This document shows positions 1-12,051 of a stretch of DNA of 64,000 nt, one piece after another. This stretch comes from Prochilodus magdalenae. Lineage: Eukaryota; Chordata; Actinopteri; Characiformes; Prochilodontidae. A program made the translations under genes and the position numbers. The stretch spans positions 1-64,000 of the forward strand of contig JAMWET010001645.1 in the NCBI GenBank assembly GCA_024036415.1. Reading direction: 5' to 3'. The notes under the pieces are model-generated. The model did no database searches. It saw only the letters and a program-made list of their open reading frames with translations, and was not told the origin of the DNA. Each line of letters begins with the position of its first letter. Positions within the stretch are counted from its first letter, which is position 1.

Positions 1-1262
1 GAATTCCATCAGTGCCACAGCCATTTGCAGCTGGTAGCCAAAGAGGGGATAGCACATGCTAGCTTCCCTAACCCGGTGGCACTATGCAACGGGAAAGCAT
101 GTGGTTTTGAGTGGAGGGTCACTTCTGGCAGTGGTATTTTAAAGGTGGCTGAGATGCGGCCGTCTAATGTCTGTAAACAGGCTGGATTCTGCCTCCTGCA
201 TCTGGTCCTCTCCTCTTCCATCATTATATTCGATATATGGGCTGCACATAAACAACGGATGTGGTGTAGATACACACAAACTCTGTAAACAGGTTGTTAA
301 ACCCATAAGGTAGATTTTAAAGAGTTATATGGATGAGCTTGACCAGAAGACAGGGACCAGTTTGTTCACTTTGCCAGTCGTTTGATTTGAAAGACCCTCT
401 CTTCCGCTACAGACCAGACCCAGTTTAGCACACTAAGCTGGATGATGTGTCCTGAGACAGGACTGCAAATTTGCTTTACTGCCATTCTTTCCAATCTGTT
501 CTGCACAGATGGCATGTAACGTTGTTAACTTCATCCACGTTTGTATGACTGGAAACCAAAATTCTGCTAAACTGGTACATTGCATATTAGTGAGTAACAT
601 TAGAAGCAGACCCAGATGGTAATTATATTACAATGATGGGAAATGCAAGCTAGCTGCAGCTAGCTAACAAATGTGGCACTCTGTAACTTCATTCTGATTA
701 TAGTTTGCTCAGATTTATCTTCCAAGCTTAGCAGGAGTGTAGTTTCCTTCTTGTACAACGTGGTAGGACGTCCAGCCATCTGCTACTTCTGTCTTCCTAT
801 GACAGTTTCTATATATAGTCATTAGCCCTACAAGATGACTATTCCAGAGGCTTCTAGCCAAGATGGGAGAAAATCAGCCAAACAGGAGATACAGTTAGTG
901 AAGCACTTTGCTTGCCATTTATGACACTGTCTCAAACACCTCAGTCCTCCAGAACTAAGTACTAAGGTTTAATGGACAGGATATCCATGTTTACAACTAG
1001 GTTAGCTACACTGCAGGCATCATCCGGATCTTCCTCCAGTGAGCAAACAGACCAAACATTTTATTCCCATGCTGTTAAAGAGACTAGGAACACAAACAGG
1101 CCTGTTTACAACGTGTCAGTGAAATGTTACTAACGCAGTTTAGCTGAACAGTTACGTCGTTATAACAGTGTGGTTAGCTAAGTAGGTTAACTACTAAGTT
1201 AAATGTGCGCCAGGCCCACATGCTGGCATACAAGTCAGCTATGTACGAAAACTTAAACCTAC
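1..1262 (-). other. Probable intron 1 of ahsa1, no exon seen
   Basis: This stretch follows the ahsa1 exon 1 donor. It was read for the conserved second-exon motif of the family and for acceptor-plus-ORF combinations, and nothing convincing was found. It holds no recognised repeat. Confidence 0.5.
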
Positions 1263-1342
1263 CAGTGCCAGTTATTCACGTTAGTAGCATCTGCCCTTTC
1301 CTCCACGATCCAGCGAGGGTCTCCCTCTCCCCACTTCGCCAT
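1263..1342 (-). CDS. ahsa1: First coding exon of activator of Hsp90 ATPase (AHSA1/Aha1), partial gene
   Basis: Aha1 is a cytosolic co-chaperone that binds the middle domain of Hsp90 and stimulates its ATPase. The minus strand reads MAKWGEGDPRWIVEERAD, then ATNVNNWH and a split Trp codon (TG|G). This matches, from memory, the highly conserved AHSA1 N terminus; AHSA2 differs at several of these positions. The ATG is at 1342-1340 in the context GTCATGG. The exon ends at 1263 before the donor GTAGGT. The exon codes 26 residues plus two bases, whereas the family is about 338 residues, so the remaining exons must lie left of the window. I found no second exon between 1 and 1262. It is too short to stand out as an ORF. 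Whether it is the a or b fish paralogue cannot be told from this exon. Confidence 0.87.
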
Positions 1343-2297
1343 GACGGACCACCGGCTGAAGCAGAGCAGCAACAGAGACCAGAGTGGGTGCAAAAAAGTA
1401 GAAACCTTAAATAGCCAGCGGTAGCTTAGTAGCTTAGCCTTCCCTTAGCAACACCCCCTTAATAACGAACTTTAGCTGCGTTAGCTGTTTAGCTAAGTTA
1501 GCTAGGCTGGCTAACCGTTCGCTGAACACGCTGAGTAGTAGTAGTGAGCTTCAGCTAGCAAGTCAGGTAGCAGAGCCCCAACTTTAAGCTAGAGCAGTTT
1601 GCTATCTTGTAAACTCTGAGTCCGGAAGATAAACTCGTCTTTTGGTGTGCAGGAGGTCTGCGTAGGTCTGTCCCCGGGCTGAAGGTCGTCCCTCCTGCCC
1701 CCCGGGGTCGTTTTTATGCAGTAGAGTGCAGAAAGTGCTAGAAGCAGAACTGAAGAGAGAAGCTTCTGCACCAGAAGCAAAACTAATTAAATGCGGCGGA
1801 GACCTTAGTTAGGTCCTTCTGCGCTTACTTAATCTTACACAGACCAAACCTGAAGTCTTTTAAAGGTATATTTATAATTAGAAACTGGCACATATTAAGA
1901 TCTGAGAATGGTAGCGGTTCTATTAAACCAGGGTGTTTTATCTCATGTCATGGAAAATATCTATATTTTAGGAAAGTGCTGGAACCCAGGCTGCTACTCA
2001 TCTTCAGTGAAATCAAATCCATCCTATAATTTCCTCTATCAGTTCAAATAAAATGAGGAAGATGTTACCTCCAAAATCAAAATACAAAGGCAGTAATTTA
2101 CTAGCTAATATAAAATCCTATCCCACCAACTAAAACGTGTCCACCTCTCACTGTGCTGGGCATATATAGGCTAAGTAATGTAACCTATAAGTAAACGTGC
2201 AAAATCTCTCTTAAGACATTTAGGCCCAGAGGTACCATTCAAATGCATCATATAAACCCAACAAACGTAACAATTTATTATTGAAAGTAGACAAACA

Positions 2298-2299
<2 letters not shown>
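1343..2299. other. ahsa1 5' flank, otherwise empty
   Basis: Contains the ahsa1 5' UTR and promoter side on the minus strand, with many scattered GCTA/TTAGC words around 1420-1560. No second gene was recognised, although a bidirectional promoter is possible. Confidence 0.4.
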
Positions 2300-2380
<81 letters not shown>

Positions 2381-2383
2381 ACA
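2300..2383. repeat. Compound (TC)n(AC)n microsatellite
   Basis: An uninterrupted TC run from about 2301 to 2355 passes directly into an AC run to about 2382. ORFs reading through it are low-complexity artefacts. Confidence 0.97.
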
Positions 2384-2649
2384 TTAGCTGAGAGAAGAAC
2401 ATCACATTTAATATATTTCAGGCATCAGAAAAATAACCTTTTAGATGTTATGTTCTATAAACTGCCTACACTGCAACTATATGACATCATCATAGTGTGT
2501 CAGCAGTGGCCTGCTAAAGGCATTTTTGTCTTTCTTGTTAACAGAACATTCCCATCTGGTTTATATGTCATATGTTACTGCTGTAGTATTATACATGGAC
2601 ACTCTTTTAAAAGTCAGGGGTCACCATTATGACTTATTAACCAGTCCTG

Positions 2650-3145
2650 GGATTGATTTTGTTTACATCCCAGATAGCAGAATCTTTCTGGCCCGGATCT
2701 GCAACATATTCCCCATTTTCATCTGACCCACTTGCTGCATGGGCTGACAGCACTTCCGCTTGCAAGATTTGGACCACATATGCACCAGATTAGAGCCGTG
2801 TGTCAGCCAAAAGTGTTTAACTCTGCTGTATCTCTGCCAAAAGTGAACCAGATATTTTTTGGAACATATGGGCAGTATGGGTTTATAAATATGTGGGCCA
2901 CTGTGTTTACATGCAGTTTGCCACTAGGCAGCGCTGCTGTATCTGTACCAGAAGTGGACCAGATCTGTTTTGGTTCAGGTGGAACAAATACATGTTTTAA
3001 ATACGAAGGCCACCTTTGGCTCACATGCAGATTGCCAGTGCCCACAGTGGGACAGCAGTGCCATATCTTTGCCAGATGTGGTCTACTTCCACATGCTATC
3101 TGGGATGTGTTTTTGAATCACATGGTAGGACCTAGTCTTTCAGCA
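2650..3145. repeat. Degenerate tandem repeat, unit about 110-125 bp
   Basis: The segment CTGCTGTATCTCTGCCA near 2823 recurs as CTGCTGTATCTGTACCA near 2934 and as TGCCATATCTTTGCCA near 3059. Each is followed by a related GTGGACCAGAT or GTGGTC block and a TTTTGG motif. Similar word-like blocks (CCACATGTGG types) are common in fish interspersed repeats. The 141-residue plus ORF and the 80-residue minus ORF here are by-products. Confidence 0.6.
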
Positions 3146-4170
3146 GATCTCTGTTAACACTGGCCTCTTAAGAATAACCTTGTGAGACACGGACTTGCTT
3201 GGTGTGCATTTAAATTTTTCCTAGCTATTTGTGATTACTATGACCTAACAAGTATAAAAGCTAAACGCCGTCTTTGTACAGGAAGTTGTTTTGGCAAAAG
3301 ACAATATCCTCAGATGAGGCCAAAGGGCCAACGTTTTAAAAAGTATCATGGTGCAGAGAAGCAGAAATGTAATGTCCTCATATGAAGACGCAGGGGTCTC
3401 AGGAGGTTAAATAGTAGTGTTCTCTGAATAGGTAATTGGGTTATTTCCAAAAAGCAGATTGGACACTACATACACCTTTGTTTTTGTTGTTCAGACATTC
3501 ATTTTTCAAAACAACTACATAATTAAATGGTTAATATGTAAAGTCATTCAGAGCGGTTTGATGTGACGTGCCATATTTATTCACAGTGTCATGACATTGT
3601 TAGATATATGCTGCCTGATGTCTGACACATTCATTTATGCTAGCTTTGTGATAAAGTGTATAAAATGTATTTTAACCCATTTATGGTGGAGAGTCCTGTT
3701 AAACAGCAGATAATATATATATACTGGATAATGTGGATAATTTTATATTACACATATCAACTGGAGGTTTTAGACAGTAAACAAAATAGCTATGTTTGTG
3801 AGCTATATCTGTGATGTAGCCATCATAAAATCTGAGTCTGTAAGTTTCACTACAAACAAAGAGTTTCACATTAAACCACAATGACATGACGTACTGTGTA
3901 TGGAGTTGCACAACAAGTCCAGCAGATGGGGCTGCAGCTAAACTATTTGTTGTGTACACAATTTTGAAATGAAAATAATTTAAATTGAAATTTAAATTCA
4001 GTTGGTTAATTACAGTGTAATAATAAGTTCCCTTTGTCAGTAAAAGTATAAGATTATCTCAACATGCATTGCTGTGTCTCCTGTTTTTGTCAGCTGTGAT
4101 CAGACATTAGGTTAGACGATTTATTTGTATATGCATAATGTAGCTATAAATTTGCGGCTGTTGTTTAAAG
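3146..4170. other. AT-rich intergenic DNA, nothing recognised
   Basis: No splice-bounded ORF, RNA gene or clear transposon was seen. Confidence 0.4.
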
Positions 4171-4300
4171 GATCCAATAATAATAATAATAATAAAATAA
4201 TAATAATAATAATAATTTCCACACTGTGGGATCAATAAAGGATTATCTTATTTTATAATAACAACAACAACAACAACAACAATAATAATACAACAACAAC

Positions 4301-4331
<31 letters not shown>

Positions 4332-4335
4332 GCAA
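4171..4335 (+). repeat. LINE-type 3' tail flanked by (AAT)n/(AAC)n microsatellites
   Basis: Between two trinucleotide runs lies CCACACTGTGGGATCAATAAAGG, followed by ATTATCTTATTTTA. This 'GGGATCAATAAAG' tail recurs inverted at about 46,920 and 56,090. It resembles the widespread fish retroposon 3' ends that nucleate microsatellites; the family name is from memory. Confidence 0.55.
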
Positions 4336-5714
4336 AACAAAGGTCTTAAAAAGACCACTGTACTCATATATCCCATTAGCTAGTTTAAAACATAATCTAC
4401 CCTTCTCTGTAGTGAAGGTTTCCTTATTTAGAGTGGAGGTGGTAAATAGTGTTTGGAACATTCTGCAGTTTAAACACCTGCAATCCAGTTTCAGATTCTT
4501 GTTTTGTTGCACATGTTGAAATCACACTGTCCATCATGGGGGGGTGCAGTCTGTGTTTCTAGTCATTGATGATATGTTCACAGTGCTCTGTGTACTAAAT
4601 GTACAAGACATTAGGCAACCTGGGATTATTTCACTTCTAACACTACCCCCTCCTTCTCTCAATCCACCAGTCATAAGAAACCAACAGAGGGCTTTGAATA
4701 AATTATTTAGCAAACTGACAAGCAAGCACCAAATGTGCTCAGCTAGTTCAGCTGCCAAGGGATCCTTCAACTTGGGAACTAAAATATGTTTATGTTGGAT
4801 TAGTGCTGGGTGATATTTCATAAACACTGGTTTTGAAACATGATACTGACATACTGTAATATTGATTTTCAGTTGTACATATATTTTCACCAATATGCTA
4901 GAAACACAATGAGCACTGTATTCATTGTGTAGTCTAACATACAGTATTCCATTGCCAACAAGTCTGTATATCAATTCTGGATGTGTTACTCATGGTATTC
5001 TGGACCGGGCAGTTACAGATTGACAGGATATTGAAAATACATATACATTTAATGTACAGATGTGTCAATTACCGGTTACAGTGTACATGGTACATTAGAG
5101 TATAGATTTTATAGAACATATTAAATTTGTTCAATCTGAAACATTGAACACAATACATATAAAACACTGATGTCTAGTTGAAATGCTATAATAAATATGA
5201 TAAGTTTATTATTAATTTATACAAATTTTATTACTAAATAACACAAATTACTAATATAACAAGTGATTTATATTTTTTCAGTGATAGTGTATGACAAGTT
5301 TGTAAGACTTTCATTTTGCTGTTTTTAAATAGAGTACTAGATGCTGTGTTAAAGATTATTAATACTGTTTTAAATATAATCTGATACTATGATTTTATGA
5401 AAAACACACACCAATTTCCTTACAGTGGTGGTAATATGAACCAGGGATCGTAATGTCTATACAAACATGGTCATTGTATTTACTATATTACTATCCAAAA
5501 CAACTAATGAACCTACGAACCCCCTTCCAAAAACAGTGGTGACTATAACTGTATGTAATTACTTTATGAATTTCATGGTTTTATATTTTGTAAATATACA
5601 TTTACTCCATATTTACACACATCACCAAAAAGAAAATTGCACCCAGAAAGAACTGTTTGACAGAAATGAAATTTGGTGGGTAATTTTGAAACATCATCAA
5701 ACGTGAATGATTCA
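4336..5714. other. AT-rich intergenic DNA, nothing recognised
   Basis: Long ORFs here are not supported by any recognisable protein family. A poly-leucine reading at 4243-4512 comes from the trinucleotide repeats. Confidence 0.4.
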
Positions 5715-6345
5715 CACTCAGCATGTAATGTGTAAGCAAGGATGGGTCTTATCGCTGTATCTGACTGACTTTTTAAGGTCGTCCTTTTGTGCGTGTTTTC
5801 CGTTCTGACTCATGTTGTTGTGTTGGTAGCATCCTTTGCAAGTGAGGCACGTCTCAGAGAAGAGTTTAAAGCAGTTTGGGAAAGAGTTTGCGAGGGGTTT
5901 CATCGTAGGGCTCTGGGAATCTGTCGTGATTGTGGACATTCAGTGAGACATCCTGTTAGTGCCAGCACCATTGGCAGATAGATGCACAACGCAGGACTGC
6001 ATGTTTGCAGAATATTGCAACAACTGGCCTTAACACCACATCAACGCTGCTAAAGACTGCAATGGTGTTGTGCCAGACTGTCATAGAAGGACTCGGAATG
6101 GCAGCAGGTCATTCTCATATATGTCTTCAGTGTCAAGTAATACTTCTGTCTTGGGAGACACCATTGTTAAGTCAAGATGAACGATTTGTTGTCACATGTC
6201 CAGAAGGTCGGTGTCACTCCACCTCCACCTCTACCACAAGATCTACTGTGTGAGAATATTTCAAGTTGCATGGGATGGATTATCACAGGACATCTCCATG
6301 CTGAGACATCTGGCATGTTACGTTAGCCCTACACCATTCTAAAAG
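5715..6345 (+). mobile_element. Tc1/mariner-like transposon relic, copy 1 of family B
   Basis: The part from about 5925 to 6345 matches, on the opposite strand, 26,640-27,170 and 62,375-62,870. Shared words include GACTGCAATGGTGT, CCAGACTGTCAT and GACATCTGGCATGTT. Copy 2 preserves the DESRF transposase motif. Here the reading is SQDERF and is broken. The first 200 bases also match 38,340-38,530, so a second repeat type may be joined at this end. Confidence 0.6.
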
Positions 6346-6366
6346 ACAGGACCATGGTTACCATGT

Positions 6367-6780
6367 TTACCATCTCATTTCCTTTAATAGGACATTATAT
6401 ATATTTGGGGGGCTGAAAAAAAAGACTGATCCAGTTTTAAAAGGAATATGTTTCCATTTTTCTGTTACACAAAGTATCAGTTGTGCAACCATAAAGGGCC
6501 TCTGTTGTTGTATTTGGAGCTTAAGAAGATGCACATTTTTAATGTCAAGCAGATCTGGATTGCAGGCAGGCCAGTCTAGCACCCGCACTCTCTGATTACT
6601 CAGCCATGCTGTTGTAACACATGCAAAATGTGGCTTGGTGTTTTGTTGAAAGAAGCATGGGTGTCTCTGAAAAGGATCTCTAGAAGACACGTGCTGCTCC
6701 AAAATGTGTTCAGCATTAATGTTATTTTCACAAATGTGCAGGTTACTTACTAATACCCCCATACCATGACAGACCCTGGC
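6367..6780 (-). pseudogene. Decayed Tc1-like transposase, C-terminal part
   Basis: The minus-strand reading of 131 residues contains ILEQHVSSRDPFQRHPCFFQ, then an altered D-N-A-K-P-H region, VTTAWLSNQRVRVLDWPA and NPDLLDIKNVH, and ends near EKWKHIPF. These line up in order with the catalytic half of Tc1 transposases. The second catalytic Asp (QQDN) reads Asn and the final acidic residue (PIENVW) reads Lys. The N-terminal half is absent. Inactive and probably old. Confidence 0.8.
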
Positions 6781-8957
6781 TTTTGAACATTACACTGGTA
6801 ACAATCTCTTTTTTTGCTGAAAAGTGGGCTTGTGTAGTTATGGAGATATTTTTTTAATTTGGTGGTATTCCCCTTGATCCCTGAAAGAAGAACCAATTTT
6901 TGATACCTTTACTATATTCTTGGGTACATTATACTATAGGATGTATCTGTGTTGCTGGTCTATCTGTTTATTGTAAATGTAATCCAGTATGTTATGCATA
7001 GTGATACTTCCTATAGAGTAAAATGAAGGAATGGAGCACAGTGCAGTGCATGTTAAAATTATATTATAGTTTGCTATATAAATATATATTATGCTGAAAT
7101 TAAACACCGTGTAAGTCCTTTTTTTATTGAAAATACAGATGCAGGTCATAAAAAATCCAGTTTGAACTTTGCATCTTCCTTATTAACAATAACAAAAATA
7201 CCTAACACCCCACCAACCCTGAAACCATCTTAACCACCCCATAACCACACTAACCTCCCCGAACCCACCAACCCCATCCTTTCCAACCCGCCCCAATACC
7301 CCCACCCTCAGAGGTCCAGAAAGAAAATGGAAAAAAAAGAGAGAAAGATAAAATGATGATGATAATAATAATAATAATAATAAAATTATACAGTAAATGT
7401 ACAAAAAAAAACATACTGAAGTGTAATGCATTTCAATAGGCAATAGCAATGTAGTACTACCACTTACATTTAAGTATTCAAATGCATGGGACATAAATAC
7501 ATGGCTAGATTTGATCACAGACAGCCATCCATTTATCAAATAGGGGCTGCCATGTTCTTTTTAGGAAATATAATCTCTATTCGTAAGGTTATAGCGAAGA
7601 CTCTCCACAATAAGCTGAGTTCTGAGTCTGCTCTTACCAAAACCATCTGAACTGATGCTGAAGTATAGCCTGTGTAACAGCGGTGTGAGAGTCAGGGTGC
7701 TGTTGCTAAGGTACTGTCAGGAAGACTTTTTCTGCCGCATTGGTCTTATTCTCCGACAGAGCAGGCCGGTTCCCCTGCTACCATGCCTGACTTTGTTCTT
7801 TCTTGGCATCTGCCATCAAGCATGGCCAACCACTGAGTCTGGCCCATAGGAGAACCGCAGGGTTTCTCACAACGTCCCAATAACCTGGAAAAAGGGAAGA
7901 GGAATCAGACAGGAGTCAAGCATTTCAAATGTTCAGCAAACTCTTTTTAGTTGTCTCGTTGATTCATGCAAATGAGTGTTTATGCAGTATATATGTGAGC
8001 GTATGCTTATATTAAATAGACTGCTCCAGCAGTTTTCAATTTAAAGGTGAATGCCACTGATTTTTCATGCTTAAGATGTCAGCAGAGTCGTTCAGAGTGG
8101 GTCGATGTGAAATGCTCCATTTTAGAAAGTGGTGGTGATAGCAACCAAACAACAGATTTTACTAGCATCTCGGAGACTGTGTTAGACATAAATTATATGG
8201 TTGAGTTCCTTTTTAACATCTGTTGGTCTTTTCCAGGGGTCAGCATTGCCTATTGTCCAGTGCCCCTTTGCCATGGGTTCACTTTTTGACCACCAGAAAT
8301 GCAGACCTGGCTCTCACTGGCCACAAATCACATTGCATCAAATCAGATTTCTCCAGAATTCATTTACTGTAATCACCGCTGTAGCTGATGTTTAGTGACT
8401 ATGCAGGCCCACCCACCACTGGGGTGTCTAGTAGGGATGGGAGATACCACTGATTCTCCATTCGGTCCGATATCAAGTAATACCAAGGCTAATGTAGTGA
8501 TACTGATTCTTTAAAGCTTGTGACAGAAAGTCTGTCATTAATATTAAATCAGATTCTCTCTGTGCTTATTTTTAGCAACAGAATTCAATTCAGTGTTCAG
8601 CAGTATGTAAATTGTGTTGAGTTAAACTAGCACTAGTACATGTAAACTGTGAATCCAGTTACTAAATGTGCACTGATTAGAATCTGAATAGCTATATCTG
8701 AAAATCCATTTTATATTTAATAAAAAATGAACATTTATCAGAGGTACTCCAGACAATGAAGTTAAAGAATAAGCATATCTAATTATCTGCTGGGTAATCT
8801 AGTGGTAGCATAGGCCACATGTACCACAGAATATAAAGGCTTGTGAGTTTATTGACAATTAGCTCAGGAAAGTCTACTGATTAAAAAATGTATTTGAGAG
8901 CAGCGGAAAAGGCTGAAGTACAAGTAGACATATTTATGTTCACTGGGAGACCGGCCC
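6781..8957. other. Intergenic DNA, mostly featureless
   Basis: Contains a short (AAT)n run near 7361-7384, a C-rich tract at 7200-7310, and a fragment at 8430-8520 with the 'GGGATGGGAGATACCACTGAT' type of word seen in fish hAT repeats. No gene was recognised. Confidence 0.35.
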
Positions 8958-8958
8958 C

Positions 8959-10703
8959 ACATACACTCAGGACACTCATCCACCCAGGACACTCATCTAC
9001 ACATGACACACATCCACCCAGAATACTCATCTACCCAGGACACACGTCCACCCAGGACACACGTCCACCCAGGACACTCATCTACACAGGACACACGTCC
9101 ACCCAGGACACACGTCCACCCAGGACACTCATCTACACAGGACACACGTCCACCCAGGACACTCATCTACACAGGACATACATTCACCCAGGATACTCAT
9201 CTACACAGGACACACATCCACCCAGGACACTCATCTACACAGGACACACATCCACCCAGGACACTCATCTACACAGGGCACACATCCACCCAGGACACTC
9301 ATCTACAAAGGACACACATCCACCCAGGACACTCATCTACACAGGACACACATCCACCCAGGACACTCATCTACCCAGGACACACATCCACCCAGGATAC
9401 TCATCTACACATGACACACATTCACCCAGGATACTCATCTACACAGGACACACATCCACCCAGGATACTCATCTACACATGACACACATTCACCCAGGAT
9501 ACTCATCTACACAGGACACACATCCACCCAGGATACTCATCTACACATGACACACATCCACCCAGGATACTCATCTACACAGGACATACATCCACCCAGG
9601 ATACTCATCTACACAGGACACACATCCACCCAGGACACTCATCTACACAGGACACACATCCACCCGGGACACTCATCTACACATGACACACATCCACCCA
9701 GAATACTCATCTACCCAGGACACACATCCACCCAGGACACTAATCTAAACAGGGCACACATCCACCCAGGACACTCATCTACACAGGGCACACATTCACC
9801 CAGGATACTCATCTACACATGACACACATTCACCCAGGATACTCATCTACACAGGACACACATCCACCCAGGATACTCATCTACACAGGACACACATTCA
9901 CCCAGGATACTCATCTACACAGGACACACATCCACCCAGGATACTCATCTACACAGGACACACATTCACCCAGGATACTCATCTACACATGACACACATT
10001 CACCCAGGATACTCATCTACACAGGACACACATCCACCCAGGATACTCATCTACACAGGACACACATTCACCCAGGATACTCATCTACACATGACACACA
10101 TACACCCAGGACACTCATCTACACAGGACACACATCCACCCAGGATACTCATCTACACAGGACACACATTCACCCAGGATACTCATCTACACATGACACA
10201 CATTCACCCAGGATACTCATCTACACAGGACACACATCCACCCAGGATACTCATCTACACAGGACACACATTCACCCAGGATACTCATCTACACAGGACA
10301 CACATTCACCCAGGATACTCATCTACACATGACACACATCCACCCAGGACACTCATCTACAAAGGACACACATTCACCCAGGATACTCATCTACACAGGA
10401 CACACATTCACCCAGGATACTCATCTACACATGACACACATTCACCCAGGATACTCATCTACACAGGACACACATTCACCCAGGATATTCATCTACACAG
10501 GACACACATCCACCCAGGACTCTCATCTACCCAGGACACACATCCACCCAGGACACTCATCTACACAGGACACACATCCACCCAGGATACTCATCTACAC
10601 AGGACACACATCCACCCAGGACACTCATCTACACAGGACACACATTCACCCAGGTTACTCATCTACACAGGACACACATTCACCCAGGGTTCTCATCTAC
10701 CTA
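8959..10703. repeat. Minisatellite, 34-bp unit built of two 17-bp half-units, about 51 copies
   Basis: The unit alternates ACACACATCCACCCAGG with ACACTCATCTACACAGG, each 17 bp. At 9040-9120 the first half-unit occurs twice in a row. Variants differ at a few positions (ATCC/ATTC, GGACAC/GGATAC, ACAGGA/ACATGA). Because 34 is not a multiple of 3, a frame repeats only every three units. Most units lack stops in all plus frames, which creates ORFs of 91 to 310 residues in overlapping frames. These are artefacts of the repeat, not proteins. Confidence 0.97.
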
Positions 10704-11788
10704 GATGTGCTAGAATCCATTCAGGATTGGAAGTATATTTGGGTATCAATCTGCCCACCCCTAGTATCAAATCTTATTCGCAAGAAGCCAGTGGCTGCAG
10801 TGAAGGCTTCCTAATAACTTCCTCTATGAAAGGAAGTCTTCAGATGTTATATAAGCTAGTATTTGTCATCGCTTCTGCAGCTAAATGTCACCTAATGTCA
10901 CCACAGTTGCCACAACGGTAGTGTTCTTATTGATGTAGTTTTGTGAGTGAGCCTCACTGCTCTAGCTAGTGAGGCATGCTTATTAATGGTAAACACCAGA
11001 GACAAAATACAATATTTATTTGCTCAGTGGCCTGAATAGAGCTAATATTTCAGTTTAGTCTGAATCAGAAGCCAGTAAACTGCTACAGCATCTGCTCCTT
11101 TCCTAAATGCGCTTTTGGGTTTTTGGATATTTTACTTAATGCAGTGTTGAAATCGACTGTGGTAATCAGCTGTAGCTTGCAGATGGAAAAATGGAGATCA
11201 GGTTGGAAAACATTGCAGTATTCCTTTAAAGAAAAGTAAGGGAGAAAAAAAAGAGAGAACTGTCTGTGGGGCTGCCTGTACCTCCATACTATGTGTTCCT
11301 GAATTATTAATAACCCAGAACAGAAAGTTTCTGGAACATGTGCAGTAAGCAGCCTCAGAAGAAGACTAGGCTAGGCACAGTCACTGCCAGTCGTCTTTGT
11401 AGAATGCGTATTTGATGGCGTCGCTAGGAATGCCACAAGATAGATAGTTTCAGTCATACAGAATTAGACGAATAACTTCAGCTCTGAATGACTTCCCCTA
11501 TTGCAGTAGTTCATTTAGAGGTTCTTTTAGAGAAGTTTTAAAAGTGGTTGTTTCACAGAGTGAAATGTTCCATCCAGCATACATTTCTATATGAAACTGT
11601 ATGAAAATGTCTTGTGGTTTTAAAAAACTTTAGGTGAAATTATATGCATTTAAAAAATTTATTTTATGACAACATTGTGCACCATTTTAAGAAAGCCATC
11701 GAACGTTCAGGGTTTTAAATGATTCCCTGAGGCCTACATTAAAGGTATGGGGTCAGGATGAAAAATGTTGGTTTTACATGCTCATTTC
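10704..11788. other. Intergenic DNA, nothing recognised
   Basis: No exon, RNA gene or clear transposon was seen. Confidence 0.35.
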
Positions 11789-12051
11789 CATTTATACATT
11801 TAATTCATTTAGCAGACGTTCTTATCCAGAGCGACTTAGAGACTTGGTTGGTGTAGCTCAGCGGCTAACACCACTACCCGCCAAATAGCAACCATGACAC
11901 GTGGGAGACTCGGGTTTGAATCCCGGGCTGACTGACTAGGCTGTGCTACACCAATAAGAGTCCTTGGGCAAGACTCTTAACACTACATTGGCCTACCTGT
12001 AATATGATTAACCTTGTAAGTTGCTCTGGATAAAATACCGTTAATGTAAAG
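11789..12051 (+). mobile_element. tRNA-derived SINE (copy 1), abutting an inverted SINE tail
   Basis: From about 11,846 a tRNA-like head carries an A box (TGGTGTAGCTCAGCGG) and a B box (GGTTTGAATCC). It is followed by the family body (CCAATAAGAGTCCTTGGGCA) and the tail AAGTTGCTCTGGATAAAA. Just before it, 11,797-11,838 carries the reverse complement of the same tail (TTAGCAGACG..CCAGAGCGACTTA), so two copies meet in opposite orientation. Confidence 0.85.

Noticed and set aside
2171..2380. 69-residue minus ORF rich in Glu-Arg
   Set aside because: Reads through the (TC)n(AC)n microsatellite.
6367..6762. 131-residue minus ORF as a functional gene
   Set aside because: It is a truncated Tc1 transposase with catalytic residues replaced.
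8888..10921. ORFs of 220, 159, 91, 310 and 161 residues
   Set aside because: All are translations of the 34-bp minisatellite in different frames; none has splice support or a non-repeat domain.
11846..11920. tRNA gene
   Set aside because: A and B boxes are present, but the head belongs to a multi-copy SINE with the usual body and tail; it does not fold as a clean tRNA.
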